A stretch of 64,000 nucleotides of DNA from JBEKCB01 sp052139675 (GTDB taxonomy: Bacteria > Planctomycetota > Brocadiia > CAIUPP01): contig JBKQWE010000065.1 of NCBI GenBank assembly GCA_052139675.1, positions 10,623 through 74,622 on the forward strand, written 5' to 3'. Of this stretch, positions 15,749 to 26,698 are shown one piece after another. Below the pieces are notes generated by a model. The model had not been told where the DNA came from. It was given only the letters and a program-made list of their open reading frames with translations, and searched no databases. Within the stretch, counting starts at the first letter, position 1. Each line of letters starts with the position of its first letter. A program made the position numbers and the translations under genes.

Positions 15749-16594
15749 ATGGCGGGAAACGGCTCAGTAAGTCCTGGAGCGGTCGAGCAGCCGCGAATGG
15801 TGCGCATCGTCGAGGTGCGGCCGGAGACCACCGGGCTCTGCTCGGTCTGGGTCGAGCGCGTGATGCCGTTTCAGCCGGGCCAGTTCATCATGGTCTGGGT
15901 GCCGGAGCTCGACGAGAAGCCGTACGCCATCAGCGAGACCGCGCCCGGCCGCAGTGCGATGCTGGTGCGCGCGCGCGGGCCGTTCAGCACCCGCCTGAGC
16001 GCCATGAAGCCCGGCGAGCAGATCGGCCTGCGCGGGCCTTACGGACACGGCTTCGACCTGAAACCCGGCGGCGTGATCGTGGCCGGCGGCTGCGGCATTG
16101 CGCTCCTGGCGCCGCTGAAGGACCGGCTGCCGGACGCGCCGCTGATCTTCGGCGCGATGAGCGCGAACGAGATTATCTACCGCAAGCGATTTCCCGACGC
16201 GCGCATCTGCACGGACGACGGCTCGCTCGGGATCCACGGCCTGCCGACCGAACTGCTGAAGGCCGAACTCGACCGCCGCGCCGTCAGCGTCGTCTATACC
16301 TGCGGGCCGGAGGTGATGATGCGCGCGGTCTTCGACCTGTGCGAGGCGCGCGGAGTCGAATGCCAGGCGGCGCTCGAACGCTACATGAAGTGCGGCTTCG
16401 GCCTCTGTGGGCAATGCGCCTGCGGAGAGATGCTCGTCTGCCGCGACGGGCCGGTCTTCAATTCGGCCGCGCTCCGGCGCATGGAGGATTTCGGCCGCAC
16501 CGCCCGGATCAAGACCGGCGGGCGCGTCTCCGTCCAGGAATACGTCAAGGACAAAGGCTGTTCCGTACGAGCGACGAGAACTGAAAAAACCTGA
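15749..16594 (+). CDS. pyrK: Dihydroorotate dehydrogenase electron-transfer subunit
   Basis: FAD and [2Fe-2S] subunit that passes electrons from PyrD to NAD+. About 281 residues: an N-terminal flavin-binding barrel (FQPGQFIMVWVPELDEKPYA), a nucleotide-binding domain (GGVIVAGGCGIALLAPL), and a C-terminal cluster motif CGFGLCGQCACGEMLVC with the four spaced cysteines. The ATG at 15749 has GGAG 11 bases upstream; a GTG at 15740 is the alternative. It starts about 30 bases after pyrD and is surely cotranscribed. Confidence 0.93.
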   Translation: MAGNGSVSPGAVEQPRMVRIVEVRPETTGLCSVWVERVMPFQPGQFIMVWVPELDEKPYAISETAPGRSAMLVRARGPFSTRLSAMKPGEQIGLRGPYGHGFDLKPGGVIVAGGCGIALLAPLKDRLPDAPLIFGAMSANEIIYRKRFPDARICTDDGSLGIHGLPTELLKAELDRRAVSVVYTCGPEVMMRAVFDLCEARGVECQAALERYMKCGFGLCGQCACGEMLVCRDGPVFNSAALRRMEDFGRTARIKTGGRVSVQEYVKDKGCSVRATRTEKT

Positions 16595-16642
16595 AGGCCG
16601 CCGGCGGAGGCGCCGGCCGCCGAAAGCTGACCGCGGATCGCC

Positions 16643-18028
16643 GTGTCACAATATCATTTCGTCGGGGTCGCCGGGATCGGGATGAGCGCGCTGGCGCAGT
16701 TGGTCCGCGCGAAGGGCGAGAGCGTCAGCGGATCGGACCGGTTCTTCGACCTGGGGCAACTGCGCGACCGGCAGGCGCGCCTGGAGGCGCAGGGCATCCG
16801 CATCTTTCCGCAGGACGGCGCCGGCGTCCATGCCGGAGTGGACCGGCTTATCGTCTCGACGGCGATCGAGACGGGCAACCGCGACCTGGACCGGGCGCAG
16901 GCGCTGGGCCTGGCGCCGATGCACCGCTCGCAGCTCCTCGCGGAGCTCTTCCACGAGTGCCCGCGCGGGCTCGCCGTCACCGGGAGTTTCGGCAAGACGA
17001 CGATCACCGGCATGATCGGCTGGACGCTTCAGTCGGCCGGCTACCGCCCGACGGTGGTGAACGGCGGCATCATGCGGAACTTCGAGACGGAGACGGAGCT
17101 GGGCAACGCGGCGTGCGGCGCCGGCGAGGTGGCCTGCATCGAGGCGGACGAGAGCGACGGCACGTGCGTGAACTACCGGCCGACCATCGGCGTCATCACC
17201 GGTTTCGCGCGCGACCACAAGGAGTCGGCGGAGCTGCACCAGCTTTACTCGGCGTTCGCGGGGAACACGCGGCAGGCGCTGGTGCTGAGCGCGCAGGCGG
17301 CGGCGAGCCTGTTCGGGCTGCCCGCGCCGCGGCGGGTGACCTTCGGCCTGCGCGAAGGCGACATCCGCGCGCGGAACATCCGCCTCGGCGCGCGCGAGGT
17401 GAGCTTCCAGGTGGGCACGGCGCGGTTCCGCCTGCGGCAGATCGGCGCGTACAGCGTCTTCAACGCGCTCGCCTCGATCGCGGCCCTGCGCGAACTGGGC
17501 CTGAGCGACGGCCAGCTCGACGCGGGCCTGCGCTCGTTCGAGGGCATCGCCCGGCACATGGAGCTGATCGGCCGCGTGCGCGGGGTGCGGATTTTCGACG
17601 ACTTCGCGCACAACCCGAACAAGATCGAGGCGGCGGTCGAGGCGGTGCGCCGCGCCCGCACGAAGCGCGTGTTCGCGGTCTTCCAGTTGCACGGGTTCGG
17701 CCCCGCGCGGTTCATGCACCGCGAGCTGTGCGAGGCGCTGGCGCGGACGCTGACGAGGTCCGACCGCGCCTTCCTGCTGCCGATCTATTACGTCGGCGGG
17801 ACCGCGGCGATGGACATCAGCGCGGAGGCGATCGCCGAGGAGGCCGCCGCGCTGGGAGCGCCGGTGGAAGCGGCCGCGGACCGTGCGGCGCTGATCGCGC
17901 GGCTGGCCGAACTGGCGCGCCCGGACGATACCATCCTGGTCATGGGCGCGCGCGACGACACGCTGACGGACCTCTGCCGCCGGATCGCCGGCGCCATCGA
18001 GGCGCGCCCGCACAGCGCGGCGTCTTGA
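16643..18028 (+). CDS. Mur ligase family protein (MurC/Mpl-like)
   Basis: Cytoplasmic ATP-dependent amide ligase resembling UDP-N-acetylmuramate:alanine ligase (MurC) or the recycling ligase Mpl. The 461-residue protein starts with GTG and has the N-terminal Rossmann motif FVGVAGIGMSALAQLV, an ATP loop TGSFGKTTITGMIG (TGSFGKTT instead of the usual TGTHGKTT), CIEADESDGT, and the C-terminal domain motif FDDFAHNPNKIEAAV. Substitution of the histidine in the P-loop and of the HHP by HNP distinguish it from canonical MurC, so it may act on a recycled or modified precursor. It lies between pyrK and an ABC exporter, all on the plus strand. Confidence 0.85.
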   Translation: MSQYHFVGVAGIGMSALAQLVRAKGESVSGSDRFFDLGQLRDRQARLEAQGIRIFPQDGAGVHAGVDRLIVSTAIETGNRDLDRAQALGLAPMHRSQLLAELFHECPRGLAVTGSFGKTTITGMIGWTLQSAGYRPTVVNGGIMRNFETETELGNAACGAGEVACIEADESDGTCVNYRPTIGVITGFARDHKESAELHQLYSAFAGNTRQALVLSAQAAASLFGLPAPRRVTFGLREGDIRARNIRLGAREVSFQVGTARFRLRQIGAYSVFNALASIAALRELGLSDGQLDAGLRSFEGIARHMELIGRVRGVRIFDDFAHNPNKIEAAVEAVRRARTKRVFAVFQLHGFGPARFMHRELCEALARTLTRSDRAFLLPIYYVGGTAAMDISAEAIAEEAAALGAPVEAAADRAALIARLAELARPDDTILVMGARDDTLTDLCRRIAGAIEARPHSAAS

Positions 18029-18058
18029 CTTTCCGCAGTGAAACTGGAAAATAGCGGG

Positions 18059-18120
18059 CGGCCCGTTCGACGTTGCTCAGGGCCGCCCTGCCTTCGGCTC
18101 TGAGGCTCAGGCTCGAAGAG
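18059..18120. repeat. GCTCAGGGC-type repeat upstream of the ABC exporter
   Basis: The segment GCCCGTTCGAC...GCTCAGGGC and the following GAGGCTCAGGCTCGAA resemble the elements at 13691 and 23865, but are more degenerate. It lies in front of the exporter start. Confidence 0.45.
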
Positions 18121-18189
18121 AGGGAATTCGAAAGGGCGGACATCGCTCTTTCGGCCGGATTCGCGTATCTCCGTCGGAGGCTTTCGCGC

Positions 18190-19995
<1,806 letters not shown>

Positions 19996-20437
19996 GTGGC
20001 CGGGCTTTGGGTGGCGTCGCGCCGGACGGTAGATTGGTTCTCACGCCGGACTTACTGCGGAACGTATGGCGGCTCCCAGAGCTTGCGAATGTCGTCTACG
20101 TCGTATCGGATTTGGGGTTCTTCCCGTAGCTCTCCAGGCAGCTCTGCTTGGGCCGGAGGAACCAGTCATGCAGTTCTGCCACATCTCCCCAGTGCATGAA
20201 GGCCTCCACCTATAAGACCCGCATTGATGCGGTTGTCTTTGTCGAACTTCGCCGATTGTGACTCTATCCTTTCAACTGGCCGGACGGCGGGACTTGAACC
20301 CGCGACCTCCAGACCCCCAGTCTACGATACCACAGTCGTTAGTAGTTGCTTGATATAGAGTTACGACACTCTCAAATCTCATACTGAGCACTGTACTGTC
20401 ACGCTTGCACGGCTGCTCTAACGTGGATGGCCGCAGT
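19996..20437. other. Gap with tRNA-Pro fragment after the ABC exporter
   Basis: No convincing gene in this 442-base stretch. A minus-strand frame at 20096-20209 (GTG start, MHWGDVAELHDWFLRP inside) is too short to call. The right part holds the 3' portion of a tRNA-Pro gene (20277-20337). G+C falls noticeably from here through about 23300. Confidence 0.5.
20277..20337 (-). pseudogene. 3' fragment of tRNA-Pro (anticodon GGG)
   Basis: Read on the minus strand, an anticodon loop CTGGGGG is followed by a complete T-arm (GCGGG, TTCAAGT, CCCGC) and the 3' acceptor strand CGTCCGG then CCA. The matching 5' acceptor strand CCGGACG and a proper D-arm are absent, and the anticodon stem has a mismatch and a wobble pair. 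It is therefore a truncated tRNA, of the kind left at the end of an integrated element, not a working gene. Confidence 0.6.
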
Positions 20438-22558
20438 TCAATATGGGCCTCCCGCAATGTAGTACCGTCCCTTCTTGCTTTTCGACTTTGCGACGAAGAT
20501 GAAATGGGTGTACTTCCTATCCTTCGCAAAGCTATTCGCGAGCGCGCAGTGTATGGTGATCTGATCCGGACCGGTAACTTCTCCCTGGCTGATGACCCAT
20601 TTGCCTTGTGGCCTTCTCCAATTCTTGCGGTCCGTCGCTCCTGACCCGGGGCACAGAACGGCCACCTCGTCCCAATGGCTTTGTGCTCCAGCTTCTAGGT
20701 ACGCTTGGGCCACTTCCTCAGGCGTTGCTGGCCACGTCGTCCGGTTGTCAATCTTCGCTATGGCCTGATCGAACGCTTGGAGGTAAGGAACCTGTCCGTA
20801 ATCTAGACGATCCTTAACCTTGGCTTGGTCAAACAGGTCATTTGGAATCTCCCGCTCGGTGTCCAGGTGGACTATCCACATCGGCTTCGATGTGTCGGCC
20901 TGCGAAGACGAGCGAGTGCCCAGAATCTTCTTCGCGTACCATTGCCCCTGTGCAGTCCGCGCGTATTCGAGCACTTGCCGGCTTTCCGACCAGCGCTGCT
21001 CCTGAAAAGCATTAAGCTTGACCCCTTTGAGCCAGTCTTTATCTGTTTGCCACGGTGCCTCGTCCGGGTTTGAAACGGTTTCGTCATCTTCCACGATGTA
21101 GTCATGGGAAGCATTGAGGGACCATTCCATTCTTTGTGGCACGGCGATGTAGCCTTTTTCATTTACGTTGCCTTGCGTCTTACGTTCCACCACCAATAGG
21201 GACCCGAAAGCACCCTGAGTAGCCGGCAGGAGAACCCTCTCGCCCTTGTATGTCAGAAAGTTGTCCCAGGCAAGAAACTCGGGTGTGAACTGTTCAAAGC
21301 CGCTACCGCGCGTCTTCTCCGGCGCCCCGTTCTCGCCGATCGAAAAGGTGATTCCCAAATGCGCGAAGTCCGTTACGTCGAGTGTGGTAAGAAAGCCGAC
21401 TTGGAAAGCGCGCTGGTCTTTCACCCAGGCCATGATACTTTCCATGTCGTCGGGCAAAGCATCCATCATTAAGCGCCGCCCCTGCGCATCAGCCGGCTTC
21501 GCAGCGACATAGCGTTCCACCCGCCACTGCCCGTTCTTCTTGTACACCACATCCACTTCTCTCGGCTGGAATGAACCGTCTCGCCGTGCGGACCCTTGAA
21601 AGACAGCCGCGCAGTACGCTGGGGCAAACCGGTCTTGTGCCGCACGCACCTTCTCCTGTATGTCTTCAACGGCCAAATTTGCGGCAGGCTGCGCGGCCGG
21701 TTTCGCTGCGTTGACAACTCTCGCCTCTTTGGACGCGCCCAGCGCGTATATATCCTCCGGGCCGACCTCAGGGTAATCGAACTGCATCATGCCGACGGAC
21801 TTGCCATCCTCCATGTCGAACGTTTCCCATTCGAGGATGCGCTTCTCAACGGGATCCACTATGATATCGCTCGGCCGCCATCCGCTCTTCGCCAAGGCAG
21901 GCTTCGGCTTTAGTTTCAGAACCGTGCAAGTCCTTCCATCAACTGTTCGCTGCCCGCGCGTTACTTCCAGCAAGCCTTGCTCTTGTGCCGTCTTCAACTG
22001 TCCTTCAAACATTTCGAAGAAGGTCAGCTTCCCCATGAAGTCTGCTGGGAACTTTCCGCTGATCTGACTGACGGTAATCAAGTTCGTGGCGGGGCTGTAA
22101 TAATACTGCCGACCAGTGCTCATATCGTCTACTTCTAGCAGGCCATTGCCATACTTCTTGAAAGCGCGAAAAGGATTTTCTGAAACCCACAGTTCTAACG
22201 CTTCGCCGGAACCGGTCTCGTGCATGTGTATCCAATTCGCCGCCTTGGTATTAGCAAGCGCCTCTTCGACTTGCGCGTAAGCGGAGGGCGTGATCTCCCA
22301 GTTCCTGACGCCGAGCCGCCAGAGCGCTAACGCAACCCCGCTGGCCAGAACGAGACATGCCGCGACACGGACAACCCGACTGCGCAGAAGCCTCACCCAT
22401 CCAGGGGCGATATCTGGCGCTACTTTGAGTGCTGAGGCTGTTTCTGCGCCTTCCGCTGCGTCGGCCATGCGTCGAATCGAATCATCCAGTTGCCGCGACG
22501 GCATGATTCTGATTTCCTCCAGACACTTCTGAAGTTCACCGGCATTCATCTCTTTCAT
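20438..22558 (-). CDS. Membrane-anchored anti-sigma-factor-like protein
   Basis: A 706-residue protein with a cytoplasmic N-terminal part (about 60 residues), one transmembrane helix (VVRVAACLVLASGVALALW, about residues 62-80) and a large extracytoplasmic part. It overlaps the upstream ECF sigma gene by four bases, the usual arrangement for a sigma/anti-sigma pair, so the N-terminal region probably binds the sigma factor. The outer part begins YAQVEEALANTKAANWIHMH; the tripartite outer domain has no catalytic motif I recognise. It could be a structural or sensing protein whose release activates sigma. G+C is lower than in the surrounding genes. Confidence 0.72.
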   Translation of the reverse strand: MKEMNAGELQKCLEEIRIMPSRQLDDSIRRMADAAEGAETASALKVAPDIAPGWVRLLRSRVVRVAACLVLASGVALALWRLGVRNWEITPSAYAQVEEALANTKAANWIHMHETGSGEALELWVSENPFRAFKKYGNGLLEVDDMSTGRQYYYSPATNLITVSQISGKFPADFMGKLTFFEMFEGQLKTAQEQGLLEVTRGQRTVDGRTCTVLKLKPKPALAKSGWRPSDIIVDPVEKRILEWETFDMEDGKSVGMMQFDYPEVGPEDIYALGASKEARVVNAAKPAAQPAANLAVEDIQEKVRAAQDRFAPAYCAAVFQGSARRDGSFQPREVDVVYKKNGQWRVERYVAAKPADAQGRRLMMDALPDDMESIMAWVKDQRAFQVGFLTTLDVTDFAHLGITFSIGENGAPEKTRGSGFEQFTPEFLAWDNFLTYKGERVLLPATQGAFGSLLVVERKTQGNVNEKGYIAVPQRMEWSLNASHDYIVEDDETVSNPDEAPWQTDKDWLKGVKLNAFQEQRWSESRQVLEYARTAQGQWYAKKILGTRSSSQADTSKPMWIVHLDTEREIPNDLFDQAKVKDRLDYGQVPYLQAFDQAIAKIDNRTTWPATPEEVAQAYLEAGAQSHWDEVAVLCPGSGATDRKNWRRPQGKWVISQGEVTGPDQITIHCALANSFAKDRKYTHFIFVAKSKSKKGRYYIAGGPY

Positions 22559-23124
22559 GTCCTGTCCTCCGTCGAAAGTTCACGACGCAACTGTTCGAGC
22601 GCCTGATTAAATCGCGCGTGCGCCGTGCTTTTGGTCACTTTCTGTAAATCTGCGATCTCCTCGAACGTCAATTCGCCCCACGTGCGAAGGCTGAGAGTTT
22701 CCTTCAGGTCATCCGGCAGCCCACTGACCTGCTGAAGTATCCGCTCAACCTCCTCGGCATGGACACTGCCCAGACTCGGGTCAGTGGCCCGCGTGGCCGA
22801 ACGCTCGACATGTTCATACTCCCGCGCCTGCCGCCGCATCCTTCTTCGAAGTTGGTCCAACGCTCCATTGCGCGTGCTGACCACTAGAAACGGGAGTACG
22901 CTTGAGCCGTTGCCGAGCCGCCAAGTCTCCTTCAGAAGCTTCGTGAAAACGTCGTGCATTATGTCCTCCGCGGCGTTGCGGTCTCCAGTTATCGCCGTTG
23001 CGAGCGTCAGGAGCCGTGCCTTGTGCGCCGTGTAGGCGTCGTCGAACGCAGTGCGCCACGCCGGTTTGCCGTCCGTTCCCAAAACACCCTCCTTCAACAA
23101 GCGCCGGCCTGGCCTGACCGACAT
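22555..23124 (-). CDS. ECF-type RNA polymerase sigma factor
   Basis: About 189 residues, starting at MSVRPGRRLLKEG. Region 2 is visible as RLLTLATAITGDRNAAEDIM followed by HDVFTKLLKE, and region 4 as LPDDLKETLSLRTWGELT followed by FEEIADLQKVTKSTAHARFN, with no regions 1 or 3, as in extracytoplasmic-function sigma factors. The ATG at 23124 gives normal family length, although its Shine-Dalgarno is weak; the frame is open further upstream. It is translationally coupled to the membrane protein downstream and should direct transcription of a small regulon in response to an envelope signal. Confidence 0.88.
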   Translation of the reverse strand: MSVRPGRRLLKEGVLGTDGKPAWRTAFDDAYTAHKARLLTLATAITGDRNAAEDIMHDVFTKLLKETWRLGNGSSVLPFLVVSTRNGALDQLRRRMRRQAREYEHVERSATRATDPSLGSVHAEEVERILQQVSGLPDDLKETLSLRTWGELTFEEIADLQKVTKSTAHARFNQALEQLRRELSTEDRT

Positions 23125-23516
23125 GATGCGGAGACGCCGTCCACCATAATAACGCCACGGCCACCGGTTTGTCCGGCGCGTAGGGAATATTTCGGGATAT
23201 AATACCTCGATTATCCTTGCCCAGTCGTCTGCGGAGACAGTGCGGGGGCGGTTATCCGCTGCAAACAGTGCATTGTCAAACACCTTAATGCAATAGACGC
23301 CGCGAGCCGGTCCCACTGGCGCGCAGCCGACAGGACCGGCCCGAAGCTCAAAGCCAGCGCGGTCACGTCATACTGCGCCAGCAACTGCTAGACCGCCTTC
23401 TTCGCAGCCGTAACGAGGCTCTCGACGGTCGCCTCGGCCTTCGCCATACCCGCTTTCGCGCCCGCAAGCGCCGTGGTGAGGCTGAAATGCGCCTTCACGA
23501 CCTCGTAAACGATGCA

Positions 23517-23547
23517 CCCGCCTTCGCTAAAGCTACGGCGGGCAAGC
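23517..23547. repeat. CCCGCC...GGCGGGCAAGC palindrome ending a small ORF
   Basis: Arms CCCGCC and GGCGGGCAAGC with a 14-base centre. On the minus strand it supplies the stop codon of the ORF at 23533-23733, and the remnant helical frame lies beyond it. Confidence 0.65.
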
Positions 23548-23733
23548 CATAAAGGTCGCGGTCAGCGCCCAGCTCACGAAGCCCTGGATCGTCATGTAGA
23601 CGGTGATGGCAATGAAGATCAGCGAGATCACAATCCCGATTCGGAAGGTCGCCGTCACGCTCCATTCGGCCGCCGATTTGAGGTCTGCGATCTGCTTGTT
23701 CAGGGCGTCCAGCCCCTGAAGGCGGCAATCCAT
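23533..23733 (-). CDS. Possible small membrane protein, probably truncated
   Basis: A 66-residue frame with an amphipathic start (LDALNKQIADLKSAAEWS) and one transmembrane helix (GIVISLIFIAITVYMTIQGF). This coiled-coil plus helix layout resembles the C-terminal ends of small membrane-tethered proteins. Its last codons and stop come from a palindromic repeat, so the original gene was probably longer and this is a remnant. There is no strong Shine-Dalgarno. Confidence 0.35.
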   Translation of the reverse strand: MDCRLQGLDALNKQIADLKSAAEWSVTATFRIGIVISLIFIAITVYMTIQGFVSWALTATFMACPP

Positions 23734-23837
23734 ACGACCTGGCCGGTTGCAATGCCCGTCTTGTTGTGCTATCCTTCCGCTCTCTCAGGCTCGATGGATT
23801 CCGGCCTGCGCGTTCGTTGTGAATCCCTGGTCCCAGA

Positions 23838-23857
23838 GTGCGCCGCGTACGGCGCAC
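23838..23857. repeat. GTGCGCCG/CGGCGCAC hairpin, first copy
   Basis: Eight-base stem with a CGTA loop. The 20-base core and its flanks (AGAG before, GA after) recur at 62384-62403. Confidence 0.75.
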
Positions 23858-23864
23858 GACAATC

Positions 23865-23893
23865 GCCGCCCTTCGACAACCGCTCAGGGCGGC
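23865..23893. repeat. GCTCAGGGCGGC hairpin upstream of ppdK
   Basis: A 29-base element with arms GCCGCCC and GGGCGGC. It ends about 23 bases before the ppdK Shine-Dalgarno and matches the element inside the Pus10 gene. Confidence 0.7.
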
Positions 23894-23928
23894 CCTGAGC
23901 GAGGTCGAAAGGGCCGGAGGACAAACCC

Positions 23929-26673
23929 ATGGCCAAATACGTTTACTTTTTCGGCGGCGGCAAGGCGGAAGGCAAATCCGAGATGAAGAACCTCCTCGGC
24001 GGCAAAGGCGCCAACCTCGCCGAGATGGCGAACCTCGGCCTGCCCGTGCCGCCGGGCTTCACGATCACGACCGAGGTCTGCACGCTCTATTACCGGAACA
24101 AGGGCAAGTACCCGGCCGAGCTGAAGAAGCAGGTCGAGGAGGACCTGAGGAAGACCGAACGGATCATGGAGAAGAAGTTCGGCGACCCGAAGGATCCGCT
24201 GCTGGTCTCCGTGCGCTCCGGCGCGCGCGCCTCGATGCCGGGGATGATGGAGACGATCCTCAACGTCGGCCTCGCGCCGAGCACGATCCCCGGCTTGATC
24301 GCCAAGACGAGCAACCCGCGCTTCGTCTACGATGCCTATCGCCGCCTGATCATGATGTACTCCGACGTGGTGATGGAGAAGGCCGCCGGCATCGAGCCGG
24401 CCGGCGAGCAGGGCATCCGCAAGCAGCTCGAAGCGATCATGCATGGGATGAAGGAGAAGAAGGGCGTGAAGCTCGATACCGAGCTGAGCGCCGACGACCT
24501 GAAGGAGCTGGCCGCGCAGTTCAAGGCGCGCGTGCTCAAGGTCCTGGGCAAGCCGTTCCCGGACGAGCCGATGGACCAGTTGTGGGGCAGCGTGAGCGCC
24601 GTGTTCCAGAGCTGGAACGGCCGCCGCGCGGTGGAGTATCGCCGCATCGAGAGGATCCCGGACGAATGGGGCACGGCGGTGACCGTCCAGACGATGGTCT
24701 TCGGCAACACCGGCGAGACCTCCGCGACGGGCGTGGGCTTCACGCGCGATCCCGCTACGGGACGGAACATCTTCTACGGCGAGTGGCTCCCGAACGCGCA
24801 GGGCGAAGACGTCGTGGCCGGCATCCGCACGCCGCTGCCGGTGAACGAAGCGGGCAAGACCGCCCACACGAAGGGGCTGACCAGCCTGGAAAAGGCGATG
24901 CCGGCGGCCTACAAGCAGCTCAACGCGATCCAGCAGAAGCTCGAGAAGCACTACCGCGACATGCTCGACATCGAGTTCACGATCGAGGAAGGCCGCCTGT
25001 TCATGCTCCAGTGCCGCGTCGGCAAACGCAACGGCGTGGCCGCGGTGAAGATCGCGGTGGACATGGGCCTCGAGAAGCTGATCAAGCCGGAAGAGGCGGT
25101 GCTCCGCGTCAAGGCCGACGCGCTCGTGCAGTGCCTGCTGCCGATGGTGGACCCGAAGGCGGAACGCGAGAGCAAGCCGCTGGCCAAGGGCCTGCCCGCC
25201 GGACCCGGCGGCGCGCACGGCATGGTGGTCTTCACCGCCGATGAGGCCGCCCGCCGCGGGAAGGAACTTCACGAGAAAGTGATCCTCGTCCGCACCGAGA
25301 CCAGCCCGGAGGACGTCCACGGCATGCACGCTGCGCAGGCGATCCTCACCGCCAAGGGCGGCATGACCAGCCACGCGGCGCTCGTCGCGCGCGGCTGGGG
25401 CAAATGCTGCATCGTCGGCTGCGCCGGCATCGCGGTGGACATGGACCGCAAAGTCCTCAAGGCGGGCGGCAAGGAAATCCCGGAAGGCGCGTGGATCACT
25501 CTCAACGGCACCTCCGGCACGGTCTATGAAGGCAAGCTGCCGCTGGTGGACCCGGACCTGCGGAACAACAAGGACTTCCGCCAGTTCATGAAGTGGGTGG
25601 ACGGCTTCCGCAAGATGGGCGTGCGCACGAACGCCGATACGCCGCAGGACGCGCGGAAGGCGCTGGAGTTCGGCGCCGAGGGCATCGGCCTGTTCCGCAC
25701 CGAGCACATGTTCTACGGCGAAGGCGCCGACCGGCCGCTCTTCCTGCTGCGCAAGATGATCGCCAGCAGCACGCTCGAGGAGCGCCGCAAGGCCCTCGAC
25801 GAGCTGTACCCGTTCATGAAGGCCGACATGAAGGACACGATGGAGGCGATGCAGGGCCACCCGGTGACGATCCGCACGCTCGACCCGCCGCTTCACGAGT
25901 TCGTCCCGAAGGACGCCGCCCGCCTCGAGGAACTGGCGCGCGCGCTCAACATCTCCATGGAGGAACTCCAGAAGCGCGCCGAAGGCCTGCACGAGACGAA
26001 CCCGATGATGGGGCACCGCGGCGTCCGCCTCGGCGTCACCTATCCGGAAGTCACCGAGTACCAGGTCCGCGCCATCCTCGAAGCCGCCGCCGAAGTGGCG
26101 CTCGACAAGAAGGTCAAGAACGTCCTGCCGGAGATCATGATCCCGGTCACCTGCGCCAAGTCCGAACTCGACGACCAGAAGAAGATCATTGACCGCGTCG
26201 TCATCGAGGTGAAGGCGAAGTACAAACTCAAGAAGCTCGACTACCTGATCGGCACGATGATCGAGCTGCCGCGCGCGGCGCTGACGGCGGACAGGATGGC
26301 CGAGACGGCCGAGTTCTTCAGCTTCGGCACGAACGACCTGACGCAGATGACGTTCGGCTTCAGCCGCGACGACATCGGCTCGTTCGTCCCGGAGTACCTC
26401 AAGAAGAAGCTGCTGCCGGAAGACCCGTTCCAGTCGCTCGACCAGGAAGGCGTCGGCCAGCTCATCCGGATGGGTATCGAGCGCGGCCGCAGCACGCGGG
26501 CCAAGCTGAAGGTGGGCATCTGCGGCGAGCACGGCGGCGACTACGAATCGGTCAAATTCTGCCATCGCGTCGGCATGAACTACGTCAGTTGCTCGCCGTT
26601 CCGCGTGCCGATCGCGCGCCTCGCGGCCGCGCACGCCGCGCTCGAAGAGAAGAAGTCGAAGAAGTCGAAGTAA
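23929..26673 (+). CDS. ppdK: Pyruvate, phosphate dikinase
   Basis: Interconverts pyruvate, ATP and phosphate with phosphoenolpyruvate, AMP and pyrophosphate, serving glycolysis or gluconeogenesis. The 914-residue protein has an N-terminal ATP-grasp region (LLGGKGANLAEMANLGLPVP), the swivelling phosphohistidine domain with GGMTSHAALVARG (catalytic histidine at residue 482), and the C-terminal PEP-binding barrel ending in VGICGEHGGD and NYVSCSPFRVPIARLA. GGAGGAC precedes the ATG. The end carries a lysine-rich tail (EKKSKKSK). A strong terminator follows. Confidence 0.97.
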   Translation: MAKYVYFFGGGKAEGKSEMKNLLGGKGANLAEMANLGLPVPPGFTITTEVCTLYYRNKGKYPAELKKQVEEDLRKTERIMEKKFGDPKDPLLVSVRSGARASMPGMMETILNVGLAPSTIPGLIAKTSNPRFVYDAYRRLIMMYSDVVMEKAAGIEPAGEQGIRKQLEAIMHGMKEKKGVKLDTELSADDLKELAAQFKARVLKVLGKPFPDEPMDQLWGSVSAVFQSWNGRRAVEYRRIERIPDEWGTAVTVQTMVFGNTGETSATGVGFTRDPATGRNIFYGEWLPNAQGEDVVAGIRTPLPVNEAGKTAHTKGLTSLEKAMPAAYKQLNAIQQKLEKHYRDMLDIEFTIEEGRLFMLQCRVGKRNGVAAVKIAVDMGLEKLIKPEEAVLRVKADALVQCLLPMVDPKAERESKPLAKGLPAGPGGAHGMVVFTADEAARRGKELHEKVILVRTETSPEDVHGMHAAQAILTAKGGMTSHAALVARGWGKCCIVGCAGIAVDMDRKVLKAGGKEIPEGAWITLNGTSGTVYEGKLPLVDPDLRNNKDFRQFMKWVDGFRKMGVRTNADTPQDARKALEFGAEGIGLFRTEHMFYGEGADRPLFLLRKMIASSTLEERRKALDELYPFMKADMKDTMEAMQGHPVTIRTLDPPLHEFVPKDAARLEELARALNISMEELQKRAEGLHETNPMMGHRGVRLGVTYPEVTEYQVRAILEAAAEVALDKKVKNVLPEIMIPVTCAKSELDDQKKIIDRVVIEVKAKYKLKKLDYLIGTMIELPRAALTADRMAETAEFFSFGTNDLTQMTFGFSRDDIGSFVPEYLKKKLLPEDPFQSLDQEGVGQLIRMGIERGRSTRAKLKVGICGEHGGDYESVKFCHRVGMNYVSCSPFRVPIARLAAAHAALEEKKSKKSK

Positions 26674-26698
26674 GCCAGGCTCCGCCGAAAACCGAGTG

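Larger units (their letters stand above)
23125..23928. other. Gene debris, palindromes and ppdK promoter region
   Basis: This 800-base stretch has no full gene apart from a possible 66-residue ORF. Minus-strand frames between about 23330 and 23500 read Ala-rich helical sequence (LTTALAGAKAGMAKAEATVE) but contain stops, suggesting a decayed gene. Three palindromes lie at 23517, 23838 and 23865. A plus-strand promoter TTGCAA (23747-23752), 17 bases, TATCCT (23770-23775) probably serves ppdK. Confidence 0.5.

Noticed and set aside
18073..18189. Longer N-terminus for the ABC exporter (TTG at 18073)
   Set aside because: It would translate a palindromic repeat; the GTG at 18190 has GGAGG nine bases upstream.
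19996..20199. 67-residue plus-strand ORF after the ABC exporter
   Set aside because: No Shine-Dalgarno, no recognisable features, rich in Ser/Arg as in chance frames.
20277..20337. Functional tRNA-Pro
   Set aside because: No 5' acceptor strand or D-arm and a mismatched anticodon stem; only a 3' fragment.
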